Assembly: GCF_040448685.1 (NCBI RefSeq)
Contig: NZ_CP159290.1
Location: 1,116,001-1,180,000, forward strand
DNA from: Cellulosimicrobium sp. ES-005
GTDB taxonomy: Bacteria; Actinomycetota; Actinomycetes; Actinomycetales; Cellulomonadaceae
DNA: 64,000 nt
Reading direction: 5' to 3'
Made by a program: the position numbers and the translations under genes. This document shows positions 18,373 to 27,636 of the stretch, piece by piece. The notes below the pieces were generated by a model. It was not told the DNA's origin. It did not search any database and was given only the letters and a program-made list of their open reading frames with translations. The stretch's first letter is position 1, and the number at the start of each line of letters is the position of its first letter.

Positions 18373-19581
18373 GTGCTCCAACGAATCATCGCTGCCCTCC
18401 TGCTCGTGGGAGGGCTCGTCGCCGTCGGCCTCGGCGTCGCGTCCGCCACGGTGTGGCGGGACAGCGACACGGTCGTGGCGACCACGGCGTACACGGGGGA
18501 CGGCACGATGCTCGTCACCGAGCCCGGGGTCCTGGACCTCGTCGCCGAGGACGTGACGATCCGTGCCACGGCGCCGGGCGAGCAGCAGGTGACCCTCGCG
18601 ATCGGCCGCGAGGTCGACGTGACGGGCTGGGTCGGGGAGGACGCGCACGGCGTGGTCACCGGGCTCAGCGACTGGGACGCGCTCGCGACGCGCGCCGTCG
18701 AGCCGTCCGCCGCGGAGGAGACGCCCGCCGAGGGCGAGACCCCGGCCGACGGGGAGTCTCCGGCCGAGGGGGAGGAGTCGGCGGAGGAGACGCCCGCCGA
18801 CGGCGAGGCCCCCGCGGAGGGCGAGACCCCTGCCGACGGAGAGACCCCTGCCGACGGCGAGACGCCGGCCGTCGGCGTCGACCCCGCCGGGTCGGACATG
18901 TGGTTCGAGGAGTCGACGGGCGCCGGCTCGGCGACCCTGCGCTGGTCCGACCAGCCCGGCCGCTGGCAGCTTCTCGTGGCCGGCGTGGGGGAGGGTGCCG
19001 TCGCCCCGACGCTCGAGCTGTCCTGGCCGCGCCAGGTCGAGACCCCGTTCCTCTGGCCCGGCGTGATCGGCGGTGCGGTCCTCATCCTCCTGGGGCTCGG
19101 CATCGGCGCGGCGAGCCTGCGCCCCCGGCGCCGGGGGCCGTCGGGACGCGGCACCGCGACGTCGGTCACCCCGACCGTCGCACCGGCGGCAGCGCCGACC
19201 GCGCCCTCGGGCGAGGGTGACGGCGGCACGTCGGACGGCGAGGCGCCCACCGACACCGCGCAGGTGCGCATGCTCACGCGGCGCGAGCTGCGCGAGCGGG
19301 AGGAGGCGGACCGCCTCGCCCAGCAGCAGGCGCGCGCGCAGAAGCCGCGTCGTGCCTGGCTCACCGGCCAGATCCCGATCGTCGCGCGCGGCGAACGGCG
19401 GCCCAAGACCGCGGCGCAGCCGACCGTCGACGCGACGGACGGGCACCCGACCACGCAGGACAGCGCGGCGACACGTGCCGACGCCTGGCGCCGGGCGTGG
19501 GGATTCACCCCCGGCACCGGGGCGGCCGAGGCCGCCGACCCGCAGCGCGACACGGACGAGACGAAGGACAGCACCCGATGA
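18373..19581 (+). CDS. Hypothetical two-TM envelope protein with acidic repeat linker
   Basis: A 402-aa protein. An N-terminal membrane span (LLLVGGLVAVGLGVASATVW) leads into an extracytoplasmic domain. A low-complexity linker of repeated ETPADGE/ETPAEGE units (about 117-170) follows, then a second small domain, and a second membrane span (VIGGAVLILLGLGIGAAS) with a basic cytoplasmic tail. I do not recognise a characterised family. GTG 18373 is preceded by GAAGGGA. Its stop overlaps the lipoprotein gene start (ATGA), so the two products probably work together at the membrane. Confidence 0.75.
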   Translation: MLQRIIAALLLVGGLVAVGLGVASATVWRDSDTVVATTAYTGDGTMLVTEPGVLDLVAEDVTIRATAPGEQQVTLAIGREVDVTGWVGEDAHGVVTGLSDWDALATRAVEPSAAEETPAEGETPADGESPAEGEESAEETPADGEAPAEGETPADGETPADGETPAVGVDPAGSDMWFEESTGAGSATLRWSDQPGRWQLLVAGVGEGAVAPTLELSWPRQVETPFLWPGVIGGAVLILLGLGIGAASLRPRRRGPSGRGTATSVTPTVAPAAAPTAPSGEGDGGTSDGEAPTDTAQVRMLTRRELREREEADRLAQQQARAQKPRRAWLTGQIPIVARGERRPKTAAQPTVDATDGHPTTQDSAATRADAWRRAWGFTPGTGAAEAADPQRDTDETKDSTR

Positions 19582-20615
19582 CCAGCACCGCCCGCGACAC
19601 GGCCCGCGCGCACCGCGCCCGCCGTCACCTCGCCGGGGTGGCCGGCGGTCTGGTCGGCGCGCTCCTCCTCGCCGCCTGCTCCGCGCCCCTGCCGACGCCG
19701 CAGCCGGACCCCACCCAGGACCCGCCGCCTCCCGTCCTCTCCGAGGCGCAGGAGACCGTGGTGCTGGACGCGGTCGCCTCGGCGCTCGCCGCGGCGAGCG
19801 AGGCGAACGACCCGGCGCAGCTCGACGCGCGCGTCACCGGACCGGCGCTCGCGATCCGCACGAGCCAGCTCGCCGTCGCCGCCGCGCGCGGCAACGCGGA
19901 CCTCGTGACGGAGCTGCCGACCGAGGCCCAGCAGGTCGTCATCCCGACGACGCAGACCTGGCCCCGCACGTCCTACGCCGTGAGCGTCCAGCCCGAGAGT
20001 CTGCAGACTCCGCGCCTGTCCGTCCTCGAGCAGGCCGGCGCACGGGATGCCTACCAGCTGTGGGCCTGGGTCCGGCTCCTGCCCGGCGTGACCATGCCGA
20101 GCTTCGCCGACCCGAGCATCGGGAGCGAGGCCGTCGCACCCGACGACTCGAGCCTCCTCGTCACGCCCACGGACGCCGTCGCGCAGTACGCCGACGTGCT
20201 CAACCTCGGGACCGGCTCCGGCTTCGCCGGGGCGTTCGAGGACGACTCGTTCCGCACGCTGCTCGCCGAGCGCGCCCAGGCCTGGACCACGGCGCTCGAG
20301 CCGGCCGCCGGTGCGTACGCGCTGACCTTCACGCCGAACCCGGACGAGCAGGTCCGCGCGGTCCGCACCGCGGACGGCGGCGCGCTCGTCGTGGGCGCCA
20401 TGACGTCGCAGGAGTCGATGACGGCCGAGGAGGGCGCGCAGGTCCCGCCCGACACGGAGACGATCAAGGCCCTGTACGGGACGACGACCCCGACGAACGT
20501 GCTCAAGGTCGGTTACCAGGACGTCGTCGCGCTCTACGTGCCGCCGGCCGGGTCGGAGGAGAAGATCCGCGTCGTGGGCAACGAGCACATCGCGACATCG
20601 GTTGCGGCGTCCTGA
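19578..20615 (+). CDS. Hypothetical secreted lipoprotein
   Basis: A 345-aa protein with a basic N-terminus, hydrophobic core and lipobox LLLAACS, then a Pro-rich linker and two all-soluble halves. I cannot assign a domain; motifs such as WPRTSYAVSVQPE and AYALTFTPNPDEQVRAV are features of an uncharacterised actinobacterial family. It overlaps the upstream membrane protein by 4 bp and is followed 20 bp later by the YbbN-like gene. Confidence 0.75.
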   Translation: MTSTARDTARAHRARRHLAGVAGGLVGALLLAACSAPLPTPQPDPTQDPPPPVLSEAQETVVLDAVASALAAASEANDPAQLDARVTGPALAIRTSQLAVAAARGNADLVTELPTEAQQVVIPTTQTWPRTSYAVSVQPESLQTPRLSVLEQAGARDAYQLWAWVRLLPGVTMPSFADPSIGSEAVAPDDSSLLVTPTDAVAQYADVLNLGTGSGFAGAFEDDSFRTLLAERAQAWTTALEPAAGAYALTFTPNPDEQVRAVRTADGGALVVGAMTSQESMTAEEGAQVPPDTETIKALYGTTTPTNVLKVGYQDVVALYVPPAGSEEKIRVVGNEHIATSVAAS

Positions 20616-20635
20616 CGCTCCGTAGGATTGCGACC

Positions 20636-21583
20636 ATGAGCGAACCTACCCAGCCCGCGTTCGACGTGCGCGGAGCGGTCGACCTGTCCGCGCTGACCCG
20701 GCCGCAGTCCCCGCCGCCGGGGGAGGAGGGCGGCGCGCCCGCGGCCGGTGGCTACGTCGTCGACGTCACGGACGAGACGTTCGGCCAGCTCGTCCAGGAC
20801 TCGACGCAGTACCCGGTCGTCGTCCTGCTCTGGATCCCGACCGACCAGGCGAACGCCCAGCTCGGCACCGACCTCGGCGCGCTCGCCGACGAGTACGCGG
20901 GCCGCTTCCTGCTGGCCCGCGTCGACGCCCAGGCGTACCCGCAGATCACGGCGGCGTTCCAGGTGCAGGGCGTCCCGACCGTCGTCGCCGTCCTCCAGGG
21001 CCAGCCGGTGCCGCTGTTCCAGGGCGCCGCGCCCGCCGAGCAGGTGCGCTCGGTGATCGAGCAGGTGCTCCAGGCCGCCGAGGCGAACGGCGTCACCGGC
21101 CGGGCGCCGTCCCAGGGCGGCGACGGCGAGCCGGTGCCCGCCGAGCCGGCCCCCGAGCCGGAGCCCGAGCTCCCGCCGCTGCACCAGGAGGCGTACGACG
21201 CGATCGAGCGCGACGACCTCGACGCCGCCGTCGCGGCCTACGAGAAGGCGATCAAGCAGGACCCGCGCGACGCGCTCGCCGTCGCCGGCCTCGCACAGGT
21301 CCGCCTCCTCCAGCGCACGCGCGACGCCGACCTCGCGACGGTCCGCGCCGCCGCGGCCGCCGCCCCGCAGGACGTCGACGCCCAGCTCGCCATCGCCGAC
21401 CTCGACCTCCTCGGCGGTCACGTCGACGACGCGCTCGGACGCCTGCTCGACCTCCTCCCCGGCGCCGACGCCGACGCCAAGGAGAAGCTCCGCGTCCGCC
21501 TCCTCGACTACTTCGAGGTCGTCGGCCCCACCGACCCCCGCGTCGGCAAGGCCCGCCAGCGTCTCGCCATCAGCCTCTACTGA
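20636..21583 (+). CDS. Thioredoxin-like/TPR protein (YbbN/CnoX-like)
   Basis: A 315-aa cytoplasmic protein with a thioredoxin fold (about 40-150) and a C-terminal tetratricopeptide region (about 180-315). The redox CxxC is missing: the active-site position reads LLWIPTDQANAQL, while the cis-Pro region QVQGVPTVVAV remains. This matches YbbN-type co-chaperones that bind unfolded proteins rather than reduce disulphides. The two halves are joined by a Pro/Glu-rich linker. ATG 20636 begins directly before the conserved MSEPTQPAFDVRGAVDLSAL segment. Confidence 0.88.
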   Translation: MSEPTQPAFDVRGAVDLSALTRPQSPPPGEEGGAPAAGGYVVDVTDETFGQLVQDSTQYPVVVLLWIPTDQANAQLGTDLGALADEYAGRFLLARVDAQAYPQITAAFQVQGVPTVVAVLQGQPVPLFQGAAPAEQVRSVIEQVLQAAEANGVTGRAPSQGGDGEPVPAEPAPEPEPELPPLHQEAYDAIERDDLDAAVAAYEKAIKQDPRDALAVAGLAQVRLLQRTRDADLATVRAAAAAAPQDVDAQLAIADLDLLGGHVDDALGRLLDLLPGADADAKEKLRVRLLDYFEVVGPTDPRVGKARQRLAISLY

Positions 21584-21599
21584 CGCGCCCGCACCGCAG

Positions 21600-21641
21600 A
21601 CGACGGCGGCCGGTCACCGTGAGGTGACCGGCCGCCGTCGT
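21600..21641. terminator. Strong hairpin after the YbbN-like gene
   Basis: A perfect 19-bp stem (21600-21618 with 21623-21641) and a 4-nt GTGA loop start 16 bp after the stop. Confidence 0.8.
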
Positions 21642-21673
21642 CCGTCGACCCTGCAGGAGGCGAGACGAAGCCG

Positions 21674-21770
21674 GGTGGGTGGGGTGGTGGCGCCGGGTCG
21701 TGGCGGGCCTGGCGGGAGCCGCGAGGAACGAGCGGCGGATGGTAGACCCGGCGCCACCACCCCACCCACC
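21674..21770. repeat. Long inverted repeat between the YbbN-like gene and glgB
   Basis: Perfect 26-bp arms (21674-21699, G-rich on the plus strand, and 21745-21770, its exact complement) are separated by 45 nt. The arms contain GGTGGGTGGGGTGGTGG. This is in addition to the ordinary terminator at 21600-21641, so the converging gene ends do not need it. Confidence 0.75.
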
Positions 21771-21779
21771 ACCCAGGGT

Positions 21780-21814
21780 GACCAGACCTCTACGTCAGCA
21801 GACCAGACCTCTAC
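21780..21814. repeat. 14-bp direct repeat at the glgB 3' end
   Basis: GACCAGACCTCTAC occurs at 21780-21793 and again at 21801-21814, the second copy overlapping the glgB stop codon (21811-21813 on the minus strand). It lies next to the 26-bp inverted repeat. Confidence 0.7.
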
Positions 21815-24042
21815 CTCGGCGCCGGGACGAGGTACAGGGCGCCGAGCGGGGGCAGGCGCAGGGTCGCGGAGTGCGCGCGACCCTTCCACGGGACGGCCTC
21901 CGCCTCCACCTCGCCGAGGTTGCCGACACCCGACCCGCCGTACACCTCGGCGTCGGTGTTGAGCACCTCGCGCCACGCGCCGCCCGAGGGCAGCGCGAGG
22001 CGGTAGCCCTCGTGCGGCGTCCCGGCGAAGTTCACGACGACGGCGACCTCGCTGCCGTCGCGCCCGCGGCGGACGTAGGCGAGGACGTTGTGGTCGGCGT
22101 CGTCGGCGTCGAGCCACTCGAAGCCGGCGGGGTCGTGGTCGAGCTCCCACAGGGCCGGGGTCGCGCGGTACAGCGCGTTGAGGTCGCGCACGGCGCGTTG
22201 CACGCCCTGCCGGCCCGGGTCGGCCGCGAGGCCATCCCAGTCGAGGGAGCGGCCCTCGTTCCACTCGGAGTGCTGGCCGATCTCGCTGCCCATGAAGAGG
22301 AGCTGCTTGCCGGGGTGGGACCACTGGTACGCGAGGAACGCGCGCACGCCGGCGCGCTTCTGCCAGTCGTCGCCGGGCATCTTCCCGTAGAGCGAGCCCT
22401 TGCCGTGCACGACCTCGTCGTGGCTGATCGGCAGCACGAACTGCTCGGAGTAGGCGTAGACCATCGAGAACGTGATCTCGTGGTGGTGGTAGCGCCGGTT
22501 GATGGGCTCCTCGGCGACGTAGCGCAGGGAGTCGTTCATCCAGCCCATGTTCCACTTGAGCCCGAACCCGAGTCCGCCGGACGAGGTCGGCCGGGTCACG
22601 CCGGGCCAGGCCGTCGACTCCTCGGCGATCATCATGACGCCGGGCGTGCGGCGGTAGGCGGTCGCGTTGGCCTCCTGGAGGAACGCGATGGCCTCGAGGT
22701 TCTCGCGCCCGCCGTGCACGTTGGGGTGCCACTGGCCGGGGCCGCGCGAGTAGTCGAGGTAGAGCATCGACGCGACGGCGTCGACGCGGAGCGCGTCGAC
22801 GTGGAACTCCTCGAGCCAGTACGTCGCGTTGGCGACGAGGAAGTTGCGGACCTCGTTGCGCCCGAAGTCGAAGACGAACGTGCCCCAGTCGGGCTGCTCG
22901 CCGCGCAGCGGGTCGGCGTGCTCGTAGCAGGGCGTGCCGTCGAACCGGGCCAGCGCCCACTCGTCGCGCGGGAAGTGCGCGGGCACCCAGTCGACGACGA
23001 CCCCGACGCCGGCCGCGTGCAGGCGGTCGACGAGGTACCGGAAGTCGTCGGGGTGGCCGAACCGTGAGGTGGGCGCGTAGTAGCCCGTGACCTGGTAGCC
23101 CCACGACCCGCCGAACGGGTGCTCGGCGACGGGCAGGAGCTCGACGTGCGTGAAGCCCTGCTCCACGACGTACGCGGTGAGCTGCTCGGCGAGGTCCCGG
23201 TACGACAGCCCCTGGCGCCACGACCCGAGGTGCACCTCGTAGATGCTGAGCGGCTGCGTGTGCGGGTCGCGGGCGGCGCGCTCGGCGAGCCACGCGTCGT
23301 CGGTCCACGCGAACTGCGACTCGACCACGATGCTCGCCGTCGCGGGCGGCACCTCCGCGCCCTTGGCGAGGGGGTCGGCCTTCTGCCGCCACGAGCCGTC
23401 GGGACCGAGGATCTCGTACTTGTAGCGAGCGCCCGCGCCGACGCCCGGGACGAACAGCTCCCAGACGCCGCTCGAGCCGAGCGAGCGCATCGGGTGCGTC
23501 GCGCCCCAGCCGTTGAAGTCGCCGATGACGCGGACCGCGCGCGCGTTGGGCGCCCACACGGCGAACGCGGTGCCGGTCGTGTCGCCGAGCGCGCTGGGGT
23601 ACGTGCGCAGGTTGGCCCCCAGCACGCGCCACAGCTCCTCGTGCCGGCCCTCCCGAAGGAGGTGCAGGTCCACCTCGCCGAGCGTGGGCAGGAACCGGTA
23701 GGGGTCGTCCACGGTCGTGGCCTCGTGGCCGTAGCGCGCCCGCACGCGGTAGTCGGGGGCGTGCCGGGTGCCGTCGGCGTCCTGGTGCACGGGGACGACG
23801 GCGGCCCACACGCCGTCCTGCTCGTGCGCGGCCGCGTGCTCGCCGTCGGTCGTGACGACGACGACCTCGTCGGCGAGCGGGCGCAGGACCCGGACGACGG
23901 CGCGCGCGTCGTCGGCGTCGGGCGCCAGGTGCGGGCCGAGCACGGCGTGCGGGTCGAACGTGCGGCCCGCGGCCGCGGCCGCGAGCGCGTCCGCGGGCAC
24001 GACGACGGGCTGCGGGGAGGGGGATGCGGCGGACCCGGTCAT
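21811..24042 (-). CDS. glgB: 1,4-alpha-glucan branching enzyme
   Basis: A 743-aa GH13 enzyme that makes alpha-1,6 branches in glycogen or GlgE-made glucan. The order is an N-terminal beta-sandwich (about 20-120), a CBM48 (about 125-230; [20 protein letters not shown]) and the catalytic barrel. The nucleophile Asp is in [14 protein letters not shown] (about 420), the acid/base Glu in [12 protein letters not shown] and the stabilising Asp in [13 protein letters not shown]. Length matches actinobacterial GlgB. ATG 24042 is used, with GGAAAGG upstream. Its usual partners glgE, treS and maltokinase are on the same strand but 13 kb away, with the mannan locus between. Confidence 0.97.
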   Translation of the reverse strand: MTGSAASPSPQPVVVPADALAAAAAGRTFDPHAVLGPHLAPDADDARAVVRVLRPLADEVVVVTTDGEHAAAHEQDGVWAAVVPVHQDADGTRHAPDYRVRARYGHEATTVDDPYRFLPTLGEVDLHLLREGRHEELWRVLGANLRTYPSALGDTTGTAFAVWAPNARAVRVIGDFNGWGATHPMRSLGSSGVWELFVPGVGAGARYKYEILGPDGSWRQKADPLAKGAEVPPATASIVVESQFAWTDDAWLAERAARDPHTQPLSIYEVHLGSWRQGLSYRDLAEQLTAYVVEQGFTHVELLPVAEHPFGGSWGYQVTGYYAPTSRFGHPDDFRYLVDRLHAAGVGVVVDWVPAHFPRDEWALARFDGTPCYEHADPLRGEQPDWGTFVFDFGRNEVRNFLVANATYWLEEFHVDALRVDAVASMLYLDYSRGPGQWHPNVHGGRENLEAIAFLQEANATAYRRTPGVMMIAEESTAWPGVTRPTSSGGLGFGLKWNMGWMNDSLRYVAEEPINRRYHHHEITFSMVYAYSEQFVLPISHDEVVHGKGSLYGKMPGDDWQKRAGVRAFLAYQWSHPGKQLLFMGSEIGQHSEWNEGRSLDWDGLAADPGRQGVQRAVRDLNALYRATPALWELDHDPAGFEWLDADDADHNVLAYVRRGRDGSEVAVVVNFAGTPHEGYRLALPSGGAWREVLNTDAEVYGGSGVGNLGEVEAEAVPWKGRAHSATLRLPPLGALYLVPAPR

Positions 24043-24130
24043 GGGCCAACCTTTCCACGTCTGCGGCACCGGGACGCGACGGGCTCGCCGGGTGGTCGCA
24101 GTAGGCTCGCGACCTGGAGGAAGGAGGGCC

Positions 24131-25147
24131 GTGGCAAGGATCACCATCGCGGACATCGCGCGGGAGGCCGGGGTCTCGACGGGCGCGGTGTCGTACGCGC
24201 TGAACAACCGGCCCGGCGTGTCGGACGCGACCCGAGCCCGGATCCTGGGGATCGCGGCCGACCTGGGCTGGGCGCCGAGCTCGGCCGCGCGTTCTCTCTC
24301 CGGGGCACGCACCGAGACTGTCGGACTGGTACTGGCGCGCGACCCCGGGATGCTCGGGGTCGAGTCGTTCTACATGCAGTTCCTCGCGGGCATCGAGTCC
24401 GAGCTGTCGAAGCGGTCGTACGCGCTGCTCCTCCAGGTGGTCCCGGACCAGGAGACCGAGCTGCGGGCCTACCGCGCGTGGCGCGCGGCACGTCGGGTCG
24501 ACGGGGTGATCCTCGTCGACCCGAGCATCGACGACCCCCGGATCGCGATGTTCTCCGAGCCCGAGGCGCTCCCAGCCGTGGTGGTGGGGGACCCGGCGCT
24601 CGCGGGTGGTCTGCCGAGCGTGTGGACGGACGACGCCGCAGCGATGCGTGAGTCGGTGCGCTACCTGCACGCCGTGGGGCACCGCCGGATAGCCCGAGTC
24701 GCGGGCCTGGAGGGTTTCGGGCACACGGGGATCCGCGACGCGGCGTTCCGCGACGAGATCGCGGCGCTGGGTGCGGAGGGAGTGGTCGTGCGGACGGACT
24801 ACTCGGCCGTCCAAGGGGCGGCGGCGACGCGGACGCTCCTCACGAGCGTGGACCGTCCGACGGGGATCATCTACGACAACGACGTCATGGCGGTCGCGGG
24901 ACTGGGGGTCGCGAGCGAGATCGGTGTCCGCGTGCCGCAGGAGGTGTCGATGATCGCGTGGGACGACTCGCCGCTGTGCGAGGCGACGTTCCCGCGTCTC
25001 TCGGCGCTGAGCCACGACGTCACGCGCTACGGCGCACACGTCGCTCGCCGTCTGTTCGACCGGATCGCAGGTGAGGTCGGGGGGAACTTCCTCGACTCGA
25101 CTCCGACGCTGCGCCCGCGGGGGACGACCGGACGTCCAGCGTCCTGA
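24131..25147 (+). CDS. LacI-family transcriptional regulator of the mannan locus
   Basis: A 338-aa regulator. The N-terminal helix-turn-helix and hinge are [20 protein letters not shown] and [14 protein letters not shown], followed by a periplasmic-binding-protein-like effector domain (about 60-338). GTG 24131 follows GGAGGAAGGAGG. It is divergent from glgB and directly upstream of the oligosaccharide importer operon. LacI-type boxes with an AAGCGCTT core lie at 25224-25236 and 34383-34395, fitting its role as local repressor. The inducer is probably mannose, mannobiose or another manno-oligosaccharide (inference). Confidence 0.92.
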   Translation: MARITIADIAREAGVSTGAVSYALNNRPGVSDATRARILGIAADLGWAPSSAARSLSGARTETVGLVLARDPGMLGVESFYMQFLAGIESELSKRSYALLLQVVPDQETELRAYRAWRAARRVDGVILVDPSIDDPRIAMFSEPEALPAVVVGDPALAGGLPSVWTDDAAAMRESVRYLHAVGHRRIARVAGLEGFGHTGIRDAAFRDEIAALGAEGVVVRTDYSAVQGAAATRTLLTSVDRPTGIIYDNDVMAVAGLGVASEIGVRVPQEVSMIAWDDSPLCEATFPRLSALSHDVTRYGAHVARRLFDRIAGEVGGNFLDSTPTLRPRGTTGRPAS

Positions 25148-25157
25148 TGCGCTTCAG
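25144..25157. promoter_or_regulatory. Possible weak LacI-type operator
   Basis: CTGATGCGCTTCAG is an imperfect palindrome (12 of 14 positions) overlapping the LacI stop codon. It resembles the GAAGCGCTT box at 25224 and could be an auxiliary site. Confidence 0.4.
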
Positions 25158-25223
25158 AGTCTCGTCGCGCGAGGCTGTGTCTTGATATCGGTTCGTTACA
25201 CACCGGGGCTGGACTTACCGGAA

Positions 25224-25236
25224 CTTAAGCGCTTCA
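25224..25236. promoter_or_regulatory. LacI-type operator of the importer operon
   Basis: CTTAAGCGCTTCA, whose reverse complement TGAAGCGCTTAAG recurs exactly at 34383-34395 before the first mannanase. The core AAGCGCTT is palindromic, as expected for LacI-family sites with a central CG. It lies in the 169-bp gap upstream of the binding-protein gene. Confidence 0.75.
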
Positions 25237-25316
25237 CTAGTCGTGTCGCCAGTGATCGCCCGGGCAAGAGGAGCCCGTAGCGGGCGACGTCAACGACGAC
25301 CAAGGAGTGGAACCCC

Positions 25317-26618
25317 ATGGCAAGGAAGCAGATCGCGGCCGTGCTGACCGTGACAGCGCTGACGCTGACGCTCGGTGCGTGCTCGAGCTCGAACGAGGGT
25401 GGCAGCGAGGATGGCGAGCTGTCGGGCACCATCACCGTCCTGACGAACCGCACGGACATCGTCGACACCGCGCTGCAGGACTACGCGGACCTGTTCCAGG
25501 CGAAGAACCCGGGCGTGACGGTCGAGTTCGAGGCGATCACCGACTACGAGGGCGACGTCTCGATCCGTCTCAACACGCAGGACTACGGCGACGTGCTCCT
25601 CGTCCCGAACTCGGTGAGCAAGGACCAGCTCCCGCAGTTCTTCGAGCCCCTCGGCACGGTGAAGGAGCTCGGGCAGGAGTATCGCTTCATCAACGAGCAG
25701 GCCTACGACGGCGACGTCTACGGGATCGCGACGTTCGGTACCGCGATGGGGTACGTCGTGAACACGAAGGTCTGGGAGGCGGCCGGTATCACGGAGCCGC
25801 CGACGACGCCCGAGGCGTTCGTCGACGCTCTCGAGCAGATCGGTGAGAAGACCGACGCCGTCCCGTACTACACGAACTACACCGACGGCTGGCCGCTCAC
25901 CCAGTGGCAGAACAACCAGGGGACGATCGCGGGGACCGACGCCGTGAGCATCCGTACGTCGCAGGACGCTCCGTGGTCCGAGGGCAACGAGCAGTACGCG
26001 ATCGACGGCCTGCTGTACGACGTCGTCGCCGCGGGCGTCACGGAGGAGGACCCTACGACGACCAACTGGGAGGAGTCCAAGACCCTCCTGGGCACCGGCA
26101 AGATCGGCGCCATGGTGCTCGGCTCGTGGGCCGTGCCGCAGATGAAGGACGCGGCCGAGGCCGCCGGGGGGTCCGCGGACGACATCGACTTCTGGCCGAT
26201 GCCGTGGCAGACCGAAGGCACGTTCTCCTCGACCGTCTCGGGCGACTACAAGCTCGCGATCTCGAAGCACTCCGAGAACAAGGAGGCTGCACGCGCCTGG
26301 GTCGACTGGTTCCTGAACGAGTCGACGTTCGCCGCGGAGCAGGGCGGCATCTCGCCGGTCGTCGGTGCGGCGGCACCGGACAGCCTGGCCACGTTCGACG
26401 CCCTGGGCGTCAACCAGATCGAGCTCTCCCCGGCCCCTGCCGGTGAGGAGACGTGGGACAACGACATCAGCAACGAGGCGGAGATCGACCTCTGGGGCGA
26501 CAAGTACCGCAAGCAGCTGGTCGACGTCGCCCGCGGCGCCGCCGACGGCGACAAGGAGTCCTTCTTCGCCGACCTCAACTCCCGCTGGGCGGCCGCGCGC
26601 GCGAACGTCGTCGGCTGA
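25317..26618 (+). CDS. ABC transporter solute-binding lipoprotein (manno-oligosaccharide candidate)
   Basis: A 433-aa family 1 solute-binding protein. The signal peptide ends in lipobox TLGACSS, followed by an acidic Ser/Gly linker. Mature-domain features include TITVLTNRTDIVDTALQDYA and WPLTQWQNNQGT. AAGGAG lies about 10 bp before the ATG. It heads the importer operon under a LacI-type box, with permeases and beta-mannosidase downstream, so beta-manno-oligosaccharides are the likely ligand. No ATPase is encoded here, so a shared MsiK-type ATPase elsewhere is expected. Confidence 0.9.
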   Translation: MARKQIAAVLTVTALTLTLGACSSSNEGGSEDGELSGTITVLTNRTDIVDTALQDYADLFQAKNPGVTVEFEAITDYEGDVSIRLNTQDYGDVLLVPNSVSKDQLPQFFEPLGTVKELGQEYRFINEQAYDGDVYGIATFGTAMGYVVNTKVWEAAGITEPPTTPEAFVDALEQIGEKTDAVPYYTNYTDGWPLTQWQNNQGTIAGTDAVSIRTSQDAPWSEGNEQYAIDGLLYDVVAAGVTEEDPTTTNWEESKTLLGTGKIGAMVLGSWAVPQMKDAAEAAGGSADDIDFWPMPWQTEGTFSSTVSGDYKLAISKHSENKEAARAWVDWFLNESTFAAEQGGISPVVGAAAPDSLATFDALGVNQIELSPAPAGEETWDNDISNEAEIDLWGDKYRKQLVDVARGAADGDKESFFADLNSRWAAARANVVG

Positions 26619-26636
26619 CGCAGGAGCCCTGGTTCG

Positions 26637-26672
26637 CGTGAGGCCCCCGGCCGCCCCGCCGGGGGCCTCACG
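26637..26672 (+). terminator. Intercistronic hairpin after the binding-protein gene
   Basis: A perfect 15-bp stem (26637-26651 with 26658-26672) and 6-nt loop lie between the binding-protein and permease genes. It could act as a partial terminator or 3' mRNA stabiliser, letting the binding protein be made in excess of the membrane subunits. Confidence 0.65.
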
Positions 26673-26697
26673 CCCGTCCGACCGAAATGAGCATGAC

Positions 26698-27636
26698 ATG
26701 GCTGTGACCAGTCCGACCGTGGCGACTCCGACCGAGCCGCGCAAGCGGAGTGCTACGTCCCGACCGCCGAGGCGACGGTCCGGGTCGCTCACCCCGTGGC
26801 TGTTCCTCGTCGTCCCGCTCGGGCTGCTGCTCGTGTTCACCTACCTGCCGGTGGCGAACATGATCTGGTACAGCTTCACGTCGTGGGACGGTCTCGATGC
26901 GGTGAAGGAAGGCGTCGGGTTCAAGAACTACGTCGACATCTTCACGCGACCCGAGCTGTTCCGGGTCTTCTTCGTCAGCCTCTACTACCTGGTCGGCGCT
27001 CTCGTCCAGCTCGCGCTGGCGCTCTACTTCGCGACGATCCTCAGCTTCAGCACGCGGTTCCGGAACTTCTTCAAGGGCGTCATCTTCTTTCCCTACCTCC
27101 TGAACGGCGTGGCGATCGGCCTCGTCTTCCTCTACTTCTTCCGCCCGGAGGGGACGTTGGACGCTCTGCTGGGGATCGTGGGCGTGCAGGAGACGCCGCA
27201 CTGGCTCGGAGACCCGTCGATCGTCAACTACTCGCTCGCGGGCACGTCCGTATGGCGCTACATGGGCCTGAACTTCGTGCTGTTCCTCGGCGCCATCCAG
27301 GCGATCCCGGGTGACGTGTACGAGGCCGCGGACCTCGACGGCGCGACGTCGTGGCAGAAGTTCCGCTACATCATCTTCCCGGGTATCAAGCAGATCGTCG
27401 GTCTGTCCCTGATCCTCGCCGTCTCGGGTGCGCTCTCGGTCTTCGAGATCCCCTTCATCATGACGAAGGGAGCGAACGGTTCCGAGACGTTCGTCATCCA
27501 GACCGTCGACACGGCGTTCCGATACTCCAAGGTCGGTCTCGCCTCCGCGATGGCCGTCGTGCTGCTGATCATCGTCCTCGTGATCAGCGCGATCCAACGA
27601 AAGTTCTTCCCGGACGAGAAGGGAGACCTGGTATGA
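26698..27636 (+). CDS. ABC transporter permease, MalF-type
   Basis: A 312-aa CUT1 permease with about six membrane spans and the EAA loop DVYEAADLDGATSWQKFR followed by IIFPGIKQIVG. The first span (WLFLVVPLGLLLVFTYLPV) follows a basic N-terminus. It overlaps the next permease by 4 bp. With the preceding binding protein it forms the oligosaccharide importer. Confidence 0.92.
   Translation: MAVTSPTVATPTEPRKRSATSRPPRRRSGSLTPWLFLVVPLGLLLVFTYLPVANMIWYSFTSWDGLDAVKEGVGFKNYVDIFTRPELFRVFFVSLYYLVGALVQLALALYFATILSFSTRFRNFFKGVIFFPYLLNGVAIGLVFLYFFRPEGTLDALLGIVGVQETPHWLGDPSIVNYSLAGTSVWRYMGLNFVLFLGAIQAIPGDVYEAADLDGATSWQKFRYIIFPGIKQIVGLSLILAVSGALSVFEIPFIMTKGANGSETFVIQTVDTAFRYSKVGLASAMAVVLLIIVLVISAIQRKFFPDEKGDLV

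Noticed and set aside
18710-18870. GC-rich periodic DNA that might be a minisatellite or CRISPR-like repeat
   Set aside because: It lies inside the envelope-protein gene and encodes ETPADGE-type linker repeats; there are no spacers or conserved direct-repeat structure.
21600-24042. Transposon end or attachment site at the repeats near glgB
   Set aside because: No transposase, integrase or tRNA gene is present in the window, so the repeats are reported only as unexplained sequence.
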